In this document: positions 7,774-17,989 of the stretch, piece after piece | How positions within the stretch are numbered: the first letter of the stretch is position 1 | How the letters are laid out: every line of letters starts with the position of its first letter | Assembly (NCBI RefSeq): GCF_900079775.1 | Contig: NZ_LT556038.1 | Coordinates: 665,754 to 729,753, forward strand | DNA: 64,000 nt | Reading direction: 5' to 3' | Source of the DNA: Leyella lascolaii | GTDB lineage: Bacteria; Bacteroidota; Bacteroidia; Bacteroidales; Bacteroidaceae | Position numbers and translations under genes: made by a program | Notes under the pieces: generated by a model | Told to the model about the DNA's origin: nothing | Database searches by the model: none | The model's input: only the letters and a program-made list of their open reading frames with translations

Positions 7774-8901
7774 TTAGTCTTTAACCTGTACAGTTGCACG
7801 ACGGTTGTAAGAAATCGGTGACAGGTCGTTTACACCACCCTTGGCAGCAGTAGATACGTTGTCACGGCTCATACCCATCTTAACGAGTTCGTTAGCAACT
7901 GTTTCAGCACGCTTCTCAGACAGCCACTGGTTGTAGTCTGGCTTACCTGTTGCGCTGTCAGCATAACCTGTTACGAGAAGGCTTGCACCATTCTCCTTAG
8001 CATACTTGGCAAGAGCCTCAACATTTACGAGATCCTTCTTTGAAGCGATCTTGTACTTGTTGATGTTGAAGAATACAGAAACCGGAGTGTTGATGAATTC
8101 CTTAACAGCCTTCGGAGTCTCGTCCTTCTTCTCTGCAAGAAGCTTCTTCAGACGTGCGTTCTCAGCGTTAGCGTCGTTGAGCTGTGCGTTGAGGGCGTCA
8201 ATCTGAGCCTGTGAGAGAGCCTTGATAGCGTCTACATCAGGTACCTTGTTCCATGTAGCCTTGCCGAGGTTTACTGTAAGACCTACTTCAGCATAGAGGC
8301 TGTTGTCATGGCTGTCCCATCCGCGCTCACCGTTGTTAACGATATTTGTACTCATGAAGTCGTTCTCGTAGCGGTTCCAGCCAAGCTCGAGGTTGATGGC
8401 AACCTTACGGCTTACATAGAACTGATTCAAAAGACCGACACTCAGAGCCATTGCGTAAGTCTTGGCATCGCAGTTACGTGCGAATCCGGCACCTGCGAAA
8501 GGAACTACGTTCCATACACGGTCAGGATTGTAACCGCAAAGCATATTGCTCAGATTGAAGAGCACCTGCTCCTGAGCATTCCAGTACTTGAAGCTCTGGT
8601 CGTTAGCCTTACCCCAGATACCGGAAACCTTTGTACGGAGACCGATGCCCGGTGTGAACCATTTACCGATGGCGATTGAAGCCTGCGGATTTGAACGGAA
8701 GCTCTTGAACGGGCTTCTTGAAAGACCAAGTCCGTGCTCTGCTGATGTATAGAAAGCAGACCACTGGGCACCACCCTGAATGAACCAGTTGCTCCAGAAT
8801 GAGTTTGTAGCAACGCTGTGCTTAAGCACAGGGTCAGCGTCCTGAGCCATTGATGTCATAGAGACGCCGGCAAAAGCCAAAACAATCAATAATTTTTTCA
8901 T
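7774..8901 (-). CDS. OmpA-family outer-membrane protein with C-terminal peptidoglycan-binding domain
   Basis: 375 aa. Signal peptide at 1-19, with cleavage after SMA-Q. Residues ~25-220 are rich in alternating aromatic/polar strands, fitting an 8-stranded barrel. A helical, coiled-coil-prone linker (QAQIDALNAQLNDANAENAR) lies near 235-260. The OmpA domain follows (~275-375), with the NQWLSEKRAETVANEL signature that binds meso-diaminopimelate. The plan matches the abundant OmpA-like proteins of P. gingivalis (Pgm6/7). Its own promoter (8965-8993), a leader with a small hairpin and a strong terminator suggest a highly expressed single-gene unit. Codon use is biased to frequent codons, as expected for an abundant protein. 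Confidence 0.9.
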   Translation of the reverse strand: MKKLLIVLAFAGVSMTSMAQDADPVLKHSVATNSFWSNWFIQGGAQWSAFYTSAEHGLGLSRSPFKSFRSNPQASIAIGKWFTPGIGLRTKVSGIWGKANDQSFKYWNAQEQVLFNLSNMLCGYNPDRVWNVVPFAGAGFARNCDAKTYAMALSVGLLNQFYVSRKVAINLELGWNRYENDFMSTNIVNNGERGWDSHDNSLYAEVGLTVNLGKATWNKVPDVDAIKALSQAQIDALNAQLNDANAENARLKKLLAEKKDETPKAVKEFINTPVSVFFNINKYKIASKKDLVNVEALAKYAKENGASLLVTGYADSATGKPDYNQWLSEKRAETVANELVKMGMSRDNVSTAAKGGVNDLSPISYNRRATVQVKD

Positions 8902-8964
8902 AACCTATATTTAATTAAATAAAAAATATCATACCAACGGACGCCGCAGCATCCGTTATGTGTA

Positions 8965-8993
8965 CAAAGTTAGCAATAAAATCTTTACAGCAA
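8965..8993 (-). promoter_or_regulatory. Promoter of the OmpA-family gene
   Basis: Minus strand TTG (8993-8991), 18 bp, TAACTTTG (8972-8965). The start would be near 8958, giving a leader of about 55 nt that contains ACGGA...TCCGT, able to form a short hairpin. Confidence 0.7.
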
Positions 8994-9072
8994 CACTTTT
9001 TAGCTAAAAATATTGCTTTAAGCATGAAAAAAAAGCTTAAATCAATTAAAATGGCACATAAAATTGCTGTTA

Positions 9073-10902
9073 TCATGCAAACAGATGCTCTATTTCAGTC
9101 CCTTTAAGTATGCTTAATATCTTCTTGCCGTCGGGCGTATAGTTGAAGTTTGAGCACACAAAAAGAGCGTTTATTATGTTCTCCATCTCCTCATTACTAA
9201 GCACTTGTCCGTAGACAACCGCCGCATTGCGCGCAAGACCGGAGGCTATAATACGGCTCACTTCGTCCACATCGCCCGACGGGTTTTCGGTCGCCGTACT
9301 GACGATGTCGCGCACAAGATTCACATAATTGAGTCCGTCAATGCCGGAAGGCACAGAGTTTATGGCGTAAGAACCGTTTCCCAGATCGGTGAGCTCGAAC
9401 CCGAGCGCGCCCATCTGTGGCATCATCTTGCCAAGAACATTGTTCTCCGCCACAGAGAAATGCACCACCTCGGGGAACAGCACCTTCTGGGGGAACGACT
9501 TGTTATCGCGCAGAAGCGACATGTACTTCTCATAAAGGATGCGCTCATGAGCCCTGTGCTGGTCGATAATCATCAGTCCCGACTTGACGGCGGTCATTAT
9601 ATAGCGTCCCTTATACTGATAATGTGCCGGTGACTTCTCGGCAATATCTCCTGCCGCCGGAGCAGGGTCCACACTGCCGGAATCCGGTTCGTCGTCAAAC
9701 AGTCCGGCAGGATCATCGTCCTGCACAGGCTTGAGTCCGTCATAGAGCTGCTCCCATCCGGCAGGGGCGGCAGACCTTCTCGGTGACGGCGTTGACTCAA
9801 ACGGATTGTATGAAGGGTTGTACTCCACTTTAGGCATTGGCAGGTCACCCTCGCCGTCAAACACCGGGATGTCGGGACGGTCCTGAGTATCGAAGTCGAT
9901 TGCTGTGACATCATTGAACATTCCCACACAATCTTTCACCGCAGCAGTGAGAATCTGCCATATCGCCTGTTCGTTGTCAAACTTTATCTCAGTCTTCGTG
10001 GGATGTATGTTCACATCTATATTCTCCGCCGGAACCTCGAAATAAATGAAATACGGAACCTGCTCGCCTGCCGGGACAAGCCGTTCGAAAGCCGACATGA
10101 CAGCCTTGTGGAAGTAAGGATGCTTCATGTAGCGGTCGTTGACAAAGAAATACTGATGCACGCCTTTCTTGCGGGCAGACTCCGGTTTGCCCACAAAACC
10201 GTGTATCTTGCATAACGACGTGTCGACGTCGACAGGCAGAAGACTCTGGTTTATTCTCTTTCCGAACACGTCGACGATACGCTGCCTCAACCCTCCGGGC
10301 TTCAGATTGAACAGTTCAGTGCCGTTGCTGTGAAGCGAGAACGCCACCGACGGGTTCACAAGCACGATACGCTCGAAAGACGCGATGATGTTGTTCAGCT
10401 CGGTGGTGTTCGACTTCAGGAACTTGCGGCGTGCCGGTACGTTATAGAAAAGGTTGTCCACCATGAAATTGCTTCCCACCGGACACGAGCACGGCTGCTG
10501 ACTGTCGTAACGCGAGCCGGACACCGACAGATGAGTGCCCACCTCGTCCTCCTGCCTGCGTGTCTTCAGCTCAACATGCGCCACAGCCGCTATGGAGGCG
10601 AGAGCCTCGCCGCGGAAGCCCATGGTATGGAGCGAGAAAAGATCCGCCGCACTGCGTATCTTCGACGTGGCATGCCGTTCGAACGACATGCGCGCATCGG
10701 TCTCGGACATGCCCTTGCCGTCGTCTATCACCTGAATGGACGTGCGTCCGGCATCCGTCACCAGCACATTGACATGCGTGGCTCCCGCATCTATGGCATT
10801 CTCCACAAGCTCCTTGACGACGCTTGCGGGTCTCTGGATCACCTCACCGGCTGCAATCTGGTTGGCGACTGAGTCCGGCAGCAATTGAATGACATCACTC
10901 AT
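9073..10902 (-). CDS. mutL: DNA mismatch repair protein MutL
   Basis: 609 aa. The N-terminal GHKL ATPase has the motifs [16 protein letters not shown] and [11 protein letters not shown]. The transducer domain includes [11 protein letters not shown]. An acidic linker (~340-410) follows, then the dimerisation domain. The C-terminal metal motif reads [12 protein letters not shown], close to DQHA(x)2E(x)4E of endonuclease-type MutL but with Arg for Ala. The usual CPHGRP-type motif is replaced by a sequence around [11 protein letters not shown]. The start codon lies one base after the stop of the preceding small gene (TGATATG), so translation is probably coupled. Last gene of the guaB-to-mutL cluster. 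Confidence 0.95.
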   Translation of the reverse strand: MSDVIQLLPDSVANQIAAGEVIQRPASVVKELVENAIDAGATHVNVLVTDAGRTSIQVIDDGKGMSETDARMSFERHATSKIRSAADLFSLHTMGFRGEALASIAAVAHVELKTRRQEDEVGTHLSVSGSRYDSQQPCSCPVGSNFMVDNLFYNVPARRKFLKSNTTELNNIIASFERIVLVNPSVAFSLHSNGTELFNLKPGGLRQRIVDVFGKRINQSLLPVDVDTSLCKIHGFVGKPESARKKGVHQYFFVNDRYMKHPYFHKAVMSAFERLVPAGEQVPYFIYFEVPAENIDVNIHPTKTEIKFDNEQAIWQILTAAVKDCVGMFNDVTAIDFDTQDRPDIPVFDGEGDLPMPKVEYNPSYNPFESTPSPRRSAAPAGWEQLYDGLKPVQDDDPAGLFDDEPDSGSVDPAPAAGDIAEKSPAHYQYKGRYIMTAVKSGLMIIDQHRAHERILYEKYMSLLRDNKSFPQKVLFPEVVHFSVAENNVLGKMMPQMGALGFELTDLGNGSYAINSVPSGIDGLNYVNLVRDIVSTATENPSGDVDEVSRIIASGLARNAAVVYGQVLSNEEMENIINALFVCSNFNYTPDGKKILSILKGTEIEHLFA

Positions 10903-10903
10903 A

Positions 10904-11194
10904 TCAGAAATTTATGATAAAACTGATTAACGCAATAAACAATATAATAAGGAAAAGGAGAAGCATCAACAGTCCGGAGAAACCATGGCGCGCATACGGT
11001 CCTGACGTACGCATGATGTGAAAAGCGCCGTCCCGCCGCGCACCGTCCTTATCATGACGCGCCTCTCCGCGCTTTTCCGCCGACATACTCTCAGCCGCGC
11101 GCCGCTCGATATCGCGCAGACGCTCCCTCCTCTCGTCTATATATATAAAGGTGTGGGAGAAACGCCGTGGTCTGATGTTACGGAAGAGACTCAT
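10904..11194 (-). CDS. Small membrane protein of unknown function between ostA and mutL
   Basis: 96 aa. Residues 1-70 are very basic and charged ([15 protein letters not shown]), and the last ~25 are a single hydrophobic helix ([20 protein letters not shown]), so this is a tail-anchored inner-membrane protein. The ATG overlaps the stop codon of the OstA-like gene (ATGA), and mutL begins one base after its stop, a tight arrangement that argues it is real. Family not recognised; its position suggests a role in envelope biogenesis rather than repair. Confidence 0.75.
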   Translation of the reverse strand: MSLFRNIRPRRFSHTFIYIDERRERLRDIERRAAESMSAEKRGEARHDKDGARRDGAFHIMRTSGPYARHGFSGLLMLLLFLIILFIALISFIINF

Positions 11195-12876
11195 CGCTCA
11201 CCGCCTCCTCCCCTGCCGCGCAGACGCTGGAGCGGAGCCTGCTGACGCTCCACTATCTTGAGCTTCTCATCCTCACTCTTTCCGCGCCAGTTGAACACGT
11301 CTGCCGGATTAACCGGACGTATCTCCTCAAACCACGCAAACTCCGGAAGCTTATATCGTTCCGGAGGAATCTGCGTCATGGGATATATGGTGCCGACAGC
11401 CTTCGGAGCCCATATCTTCTCGAGCTTCCGCTCTGCCGTCATGAACAGGCGCATGGTGTCGGTCTCTATATAATTGAGGTTGGAAAGAGTACTGTCATTG
11501 TCGTCGGAGATGTAATAGACCGACTTCACGTTGCCCGTCGACACCAGACGCCGCAACGCGCCGTCGGTGAAAAAGGCGTCCATGACGCGCGACGACACCT
11601 GGTCGTAATGGTTCTCCTTATCCACCAGCTCCACCGAAAGAGCCTGTCCGATGACCCGCGCGAGCCTTACGGTGCTGTCGTTCATGTAAACCTCTATTCT
11701 CTCTCCGAGCAACTGCCTGTTTGCGTTCCACACTATCGGGTCGTGATACATAGTGAGGCACGAGTCAGCAGAATTGAACACGAGCGAGTCGCACACCGCC
11801 TGGACGTCCGTCCGATAGACGCGCACCTTGCGGAATCCGTGCACCTTGCGGTAGACAGAGTCCGTATTAATATTATATGTATATATCTTCAGCGAGTCAG
11901 AATGCATGTAAAGCGTGTCGGGCTTCTGCGAGAAGTCCTTCAGCAAGACGTTATCCGTGGCATATCCGTAGCCCGTCTTCTCGTTGTAGAACAGGCGGTC
12001 GCATATCAGCTCGTTCTTGTTGAGCGTGTCGGTATACACCACATTGCCGAAGCCCTCGTTTATTCCCGTCTCGCTGTTGTGATAAAGACTGTCTCCGGTG
12101 ATGGTCTTTTCCTTGTCGGTGATGGTGGAGCGGCTGAAGAAGCGCGCCTGGTCTGTCTCGGTGTTGAGATAAGCGTTCTCGGTGTTGATGACGCTTCCGT
12201 CCGACGTTATGCGCGAAGGACCTGTCACATGAGCCACAGACTGCTCTGTGTCGAAGTAGAGCGAGTCGGTCGTTATGACCTGTTTGTCACTCAGCATACG
12301 CACGTTATAGAAAAACGCCGCCTGCTTTGTGGCAGTATTGTATTCGCCCCAGTCAGCCACAAGCTTGTCTCCGCCGTCCACCAGCTCACCGCCTTCAAAG
12401 AAGTAAGCATAGCTGTAAAGACGGTCGTAATTGAGGCTGTCGGTGTAGAGCGTGCGCCCACGGTGCTTCATCACCACGTTGCGCCTCGCCATCATCATCT
12501 GCTCCATGCCGTCGTATTCGGCATAGTCGCACGTGAGCGAGAGGGTGTCGCCCTGCCTGAACCTCACATGTCCGAACGCCTGCATGGCATTGTTCTCCTG
12601 AAAGAAATAGGCGCTGTCGCACCACAGATTGGCTCCCTTATGTCTGAAATGCACCTTTCCCTTGGCTATCTGCGCGTGCGGATTGAGTCCGTAGGCGTCA
12701 TATTTCAGTTCGTCGGCATGCACGAGATACACCCGCTCGTCGTCTGCGGCACGCTTCCCCTTTGTCCTTGGTACTACCGAAGATGCCACGAGACAAAGTC
12801 CAAACAGGCATAGAACCAACAACAAGATGATTCTATGCCCGTCCTTAAATAGGAATTTTATATTATTATACGTCAT
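11191..12876 (-). CDS. OstA/LptA-like envelope protein
   Basis: 561 aa from the ATG at 12876, which overlaps the stop of the upstream SurA-like gene (ATGA); a TTG at 12885 is the alternative start. An N-terminal membrane/signal segment (ILLLVLCLFGLCLVASSV) is followed by repeated beta-jellyroll strands of the OstA_N type. Their recurring phrases concern GDSLYHN, ADWGEYN and YTDSLNYD, typical of LptA/LptD N-domains. The protein is longer than LptA and lacks the LptD barrel, as is usual for the Bacteroidetes OstA-like protein. It is thought to bind lipopolysaccharide in the periplasm. Two SurA/PpiC chaperones sit just upstream, consistent with an outer-membrane assembly operon. The C-terminus is basic and Gly-rich. 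Confidence 0.85.
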   Translation of the reverse strand: MTYNNIKFLFKDGHRIILLLVLCLFGLCLVASSVVPRTKGKRAADDERVYLVHADELKYDAYGLNPHAQIAKGKVHFRHKGANLWCDSAYFFQENNAMQAFGHVRFRQGDTLSLTCDYAEYDGMEQMMMARRNVVMKHRGRTLYTDSLNYDRLYSYAYFFEGGELVDGGDKLVADWGEYNTATKQAAFFYNVRMLSDKQVITTDSLYFDTEQSVAHVTGPSRITSDGSVINTENAYLNTETDQARFFSRSTITDKEKTITGDSLYHNSETGINEGFGNVVYTDTLNKNELICDRLFYNEKTGYGYATDNVLLKDFSQKPDTLYMHSDSLKIYTYNINTDSVYRKVHGFRKVRVYRTDVQAVCDSLVFNSADSCLTMYHDPIVWNANRQLLGERIEVYMNDSTVRLARVIGQALSVELVDKENHYDQVSSRVMDAFFTDGALRRLVSTGNVKSVYYISDDNDSTLSNLNYIETDTMRLFMTAERKLEKIWAPKAVGTIYPMTQIPPERYKLPEFAWFEEIRPVNPADVFNWRGKSEDEKLKIVERQQAPLQRLRGRGGGGER

Positions 12877-14303
12877 CTGACCCAACCTTCGTATTCGAAA
12901 TCGCAGTTCTTGTATTTGTCGTTCATCCTGACGTATGTTTTACTTATTTTGTCGACAACCCAGTCATGCAGGAACTTGTCGCGTTCCTTCTGCAACACCA
13001 CGTTCTTCATCACCTGATAGTCTTCGGTGATGGTCGCACGGTGCGACTCGGTGCGGCTCTTGAGCTTGATGATGGCACACACCGTCTTGCCATTGCTGTT
13101 GAGCATCTCGAAAGCGTTCGATATCTCGCCCACCTTCAGTTTCTCCACTTCGCGCGCCACCTCCGTGGGAAGGTCCTGCATACGGAAACGTGAGGTGCGT
13201 CCCTCAATGGATATGTAAGACATCACACCGTTGTTGTTGCGCGTATCCTTGTCGTCGGAAACGAAAGTGGCAGCCTGCTCGAAGGTGTATTTGCCTCCGC
13301 GTATCTCTCCGGCAAGCGAGTCGAGCTTATGGGTCATCTCCTTCAAGGCAGCCTCCGACACCTTCGGCTTGCGCAGGATGTGACGCACCTTTATCTTGTC
13401 GCCGCGCTTGTCGATGAGCTGTATGATGTGAAAACCGTATTCTGACTCCACTATCTTCGACACCTTCTTGGGGTCGGTGAGGTTGAACGCCACGTTGGCG
13501 AACGCCGGGTCGAGATATCCGCGTCCGATGTAATCCATCTCACCGCCCTGCCGAGCGGAACCCTCATCCTCTGAATAGAGGCGTGCCAGTGTGGCGAAAG
13601 TTGTCTCCCCGCTCATCACACGTTCCGTGTAAGAGCGCAGGTCATCCTTCACGCGGTTTATCTCCGCCTGCTCTATTTTCGGCTGCTTGGTGATGATCTC
13701 CACCTCAACCTCGGTCGGCACGAGAGGCAGACTGTCGGCAGGCAGGTCGCGGAAATAGCGGCGCACGTCGGCAGGAGTGACGGCGATGTCCTTCACAAGC
13801 TCCTTTTTCATCTGGTTGATGCGCAGGCTGTTCTTGAACTCGTCGTGCAGTTCCTGACGCATCTGGGCGATGGTCGCCTTGCGGTATTCCTCCAGTTTCT
13901 CGCGCGAGCCGGCAAACTGAATCCAGCGGTTTATCTGTGCCTCGACTTCCCTTGCCACGTCCGACTCCGACACCTCTATGGAGTCGAGCTCAGCCTGATG
14001 CAGGAACAGTTTCTGCACGGCGAGCTGCTCGGGTATGGCGCAGTCGGGATTGCCGTGCCACTTCATACCTTCCGCCTCTCCCTGAAGACGCATCATCTCA
14101 ACATCAGACTTCAGAATGGGTTCGTCGCCCACTATCCATATCACCTCATCGGCTATGCTGCTCTCCGGTATCTCCACGTTACGGGCTGTCGCCACTGAGT
14201 CGTTTCCGGCATCGCCGCGCGCTACCGTTCCTGCCGTGACGCTCACGCCGGACAGGAACACCGCTGCCAGCACGCCGGTATAGATGTTAGTCAGTTTTCT
14301 CAT
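12873..14303 (-). CDS. SurA-like periplasmic peptidyl-prolyl isomerase
   Basis: 476 aa. The ATG at 14303 gives a clean signal peptide (MRKLTNIYTGVLAAVFLSGV); an upstream extension to 14417 overlaps the neighbouring gene and is rejected. A SurA_N-type segment (~45-180, DEVIWIVGDEPILKSDV) precedes two parvulin (rotamase) domains. The first is at ~185-290 (ARLYSEDEGSARQGGEMDYI); the second is at ~290-400 (IKVRHILRKPKVSE) and is less complete. It would chaperone barrel proteins across the periplasm. Its stop overlaps the start of the OstA-like gene. The preceding PpiC gene is 38 bp upstream. Confidence 0.88.
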   Translation of the reverse strand: MRKLTNIYTGVLAAVFLSGVSVTAGTVARGDAGNDSVATARNVEIPESSIADEVIWIVGDEPILKSDVEMMRLQGEAEGMKWHGNPDCAIPEQLAVQKLFLHQAELDSIEVSESDVAREVEAQINRWIQFAGSREKLEEYRKATIAQMRQELHDEFKNSLRINQMKKELVKDIAVTPADVRRYFRDLPADSLPLVPTEVEVEIITKQPKIEQAEINRVKDDLRSYTERVMSGETTFATLARLYSEDEGSARQGGEMDYIGRGYLDPAFANVAFNLTDPKKVSKIVESEYGFHIIQLIDKRGDKIKVRHILRKPKVSEAALKEMTHKLDSLAGEIRGGKYTFEQAATFVSDDKDTRNNNGVMSYISIEGRTSRFRMQDLPTEVAREVEKLKVGEISNAFEMLNSNGKTVCAIIKLKSRTESHRATITEDYQVMKNVVLQKERDKFLHDWVVDKISKTYVRMNDKYKNCDFEYEGWVR

Positions 14304-14341
14304 TTCATTCTTTTTGTTTAATATATCGGCAACGCCACGTG

Positions 14342-15793
14342 TCAGTGTCTGTTGACTGTGGCGAGCACATCCTTGTTCACGGTCACGGCATATTTGCGTC
14401 TCAGTTCCGCAACCCACTGTTTCTCGAGCTGCTCCTGATAGTCTGCCACCACGAGCTCGCGCACGTCCTCATACGACTTCGGCGACTTCAGACGCTTGCC
14501 GTATACGGCTGGTATGGGATACTCGGAGGGCGGGGTGACGGTCGTGTCAGCCTTGAACACCATCTTGTCCACAAGAGCGTTGTCTCCTTTCTTGAAGATT
14601 CCCTTAACCACCCTCACACGTATGATGCTGTCGTTGAACGTCCGCCGCAGCGTGTCAGCCCAGTTTTTGAAGTCCACCTTCTTTATAGCGTCCTTCACGG
14701 CGTCGATGTCCGAAGCGTCTTTCACGAAATATGCGATTCCCTTGTAGCGCGGTTCGTCCCAACGGTATTTCTTCCTGTTCTTCTTGAACCAGCGTTCCAG
14801 TCCTTTCTCGTCAGCAGCCGCCTTCTCCCATACGGTGCGGTTGCTTATCTCATAAAGAAGCAGTCCGTCGTGATACTCGCGTATGAGATTCTTCAGGTCA
14901 GGGTCTGCCGCCTCCATCTCCGCCGCCCTGCGGTCGAGAAGTTCGTCGGGAGTGACGGGCGGCACCGACGCCTTTGCTATGGAGTCGATGTTCTGTGTGA
15001 TGATGCGCTCGCGCACTCCGCGCTGGTCGATGAACCGCAGTATGTCGGCATGCACCGAGTCGTAGGGGAAGAACATGCCCTTGTCCTCAAGCAGCACGAT
15101 GTGATATCCTGCCGGAGAGAGGAACGGTTTGCTCATCTCACCCTTCTTCAGCGAATACACCACGTCCTCAAACTCCTTCAGCGTCTGTCCCTTCTGCAGC
15201 CACGGCAGGCGTCCTCCATTCACTGCCGAGCGGTGGTCGTCTGAGCACTTGCGCGCCAGCGAGGCGAAGTCGGCGCCTCCCTTGAGGGCGTTGTATATCG
15301 AGTCGATGCGTTCCTTAGCCTTCTCCTGCGCGCCGGCAGGAGCGTTCTGTCTCAGTCCGACGAGAATGTGGGCGGGCTTCACAAGTCCTCCCAAGGAGTC
15401 AACGCGGGTCTGCGTTGCCTTATACACGTTCCACGCCTCCTTCTCTATGTCGGCGTCGCTGATGAACGACGGACGTATCTGCTGGTTGCGGTAAAGCAGG
15501 AACTCCGACCTGAAATTCTTCGTTGTGTCGATGCCTGCGTCTATGGCTGCCTGCACCTTCAGCTTGTAGTTGATGAACAGTTCGGCATATTCGTCCACAC
15601 TCTTCTTGTCGACCACGGTCTCCGAATTGTTCTTGTTGTATGAATATTCAAACTCAGAGCGCGTCACCGGCTGTCCGTTTATGGTCATCACCACCGGGTC
15701 GTTCTGGGCGTTTGCGACGCTTCCGGAAAGAAGCGCCGCAAGCATCAGCATGCTGAATCTCATCATTCTCCAGTTGTTTGTTCTTAATGCCAT
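14342..15793 (-). CDS. PpiC-type peptidyl-prolyl isomerase / periplasmic chaperone
   Basis: 483 aa. Signal peptide in the first ~30 residues (MLMLAALLSGSVANA); internal Met at residue 10 or 11 could be the true start. One clear parvulin domain lies at ~138-235 (KPAHILVGLRQ, CSDDHRSAVNGGRLPWLQKG, GYHIVLLEDKG), flanked by helical chaperone regions. A second parvulin-like area (~345-395) is degenerate. The gene starts 13 bp after guaB and precedes the SurA-like gene, so there are two related chaperones in tandem. Likely substrates are outer-membrane proteins. Confidence 0.87.
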   Translation of the reverse strand: MALRTNNWRMMRFSMLMLAALLSGSVANAQNDPVVMTINGQPVTRSEFEYSYNKNNSETVVDKKSVDEYAELFINYKLKVQAAIDAGIDTTKNFRSEFLLYRNQQIRPSFISDADIEKEAWNVYKATQTRVDSLGGLVKPAHILVGLRQNAPAGAQEKAKERIDSIYNALKGGADFASLARKCSDDHRSAVNGGRLPWLQKGQTLKEFEDVVYSLKKGEMSKPFLSPAGYHIVLLEDKGMFFPYDSVHADILRFIDQRGVRERIITQNIDSIAKASVPPVTPDELLDRRAAEMEAADPDLKNLIREYHDGLLLYEISNRTVWEKAAADEKGLERWFKKNRKKYRWDEPRYKGIAYFVKDASDIDAVKDAIKKVDFKNWADTLRRTFNDSIIRVRVVKGIFKKGDNALVDKMVFKADTTVTPPSEYPIPAVYGKRLKSPKSYEDVRELVVADYQEQLEKQWVAELRRKYAVTVNKDVLATVNRH

Positions 15794-15806
15794 CCGTTCC
15801 TTCGGT

Positions 15807-17330
<1,524 letters not shown>

Positions 17331-17583
17331 TCACATTATAGATAACCGCACAACCTTTTCGCTCGCACGTTAACACTATTTATCCGAATGCACGCGCAGG
17401 CAGGCTCAATGACGGAGGGAGGCAGCGGTGTAAGGCGGCGCGCGCATGACAGTATGCGGCATGGCATGATAGGGATGGCACGCCATGACACGGCGGACGG
17501 GACGATAAGGATGAATAAAAGCTTGATTTTATTTTGACAATTAACATTTACGAAATAGAACGGAACAGCTACGTCTAACATCC

Positions 17584-17803
17584 CGTAACGCCGTATGCTG
17601 TCAACGGCACAGACTCCTCACAGCACGGAAGAGGCTTTATCACCGTGCGGAAAAGGCTCTTCCATCGTTCCGAAAGCACCGTTCCGCACAACGGAAGAGT
17701 GTTTTCCGGCAGCGTTTTTTGGCATTTCTGCGCCCAGCATTGGCACGTTTGTCTCCATGAACAAGGCTTTCCTGATGCACACACAAGGCGTCCGGACATC
17801 CAA
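17584..17803. repeat. 22-bp-period degenerate array (array 1, ten units)
   Basis: Units start at 17584 + 22n. The best are 17628, 17650, 17672 and 17694 (GAAGAGGCTTTAT..., GAAAAGGCTCTTCC..., GAAAGCACCGTTCCGC..., GAAGAGTGTTTTCCGG...). Weaker in-phase units follow at 17716, 17738, 17760 and 17782, each with a GGC near position 6 and a pyrimidine run after it. It fills most of the 700-bp gap between recQ and guaB; the rest shows no gene. Confidence 0.75.
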
Positions 17804-17989
17804 TACCTTATGATTCAAGCCATTGACTTTGCACATTCATTTTCACGATATTTGCAGGCAAAGACATTATTTTTCAGAAAACAGGCAGCCATGACGGGTT
17901 GGGCGGTATGCGATTAACACAATTAACAATCGTTCACACATACACAATCCGACTGTACACCACCCTTCCGGACACGGCTCACCCAACCG

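Noticed and set aside
11608..12813. Long plus-strand open frame opposite the OstA-like gene
   Set aside because: Antisense shadow of a strongly supported gene; composition His/Val-rich, with no family motifs. The same holds for plus-strand frames at 22222-23757, 18959-20185, 29649-30596 and 34352-35512.
17584..17803. 22-bp arrays as CRISPR or mini-satellites
   Set aside because: Units are too short and diverged for CRISPR and show no constant repeat with unique spacers. They are not near-identical as in recent satellites.
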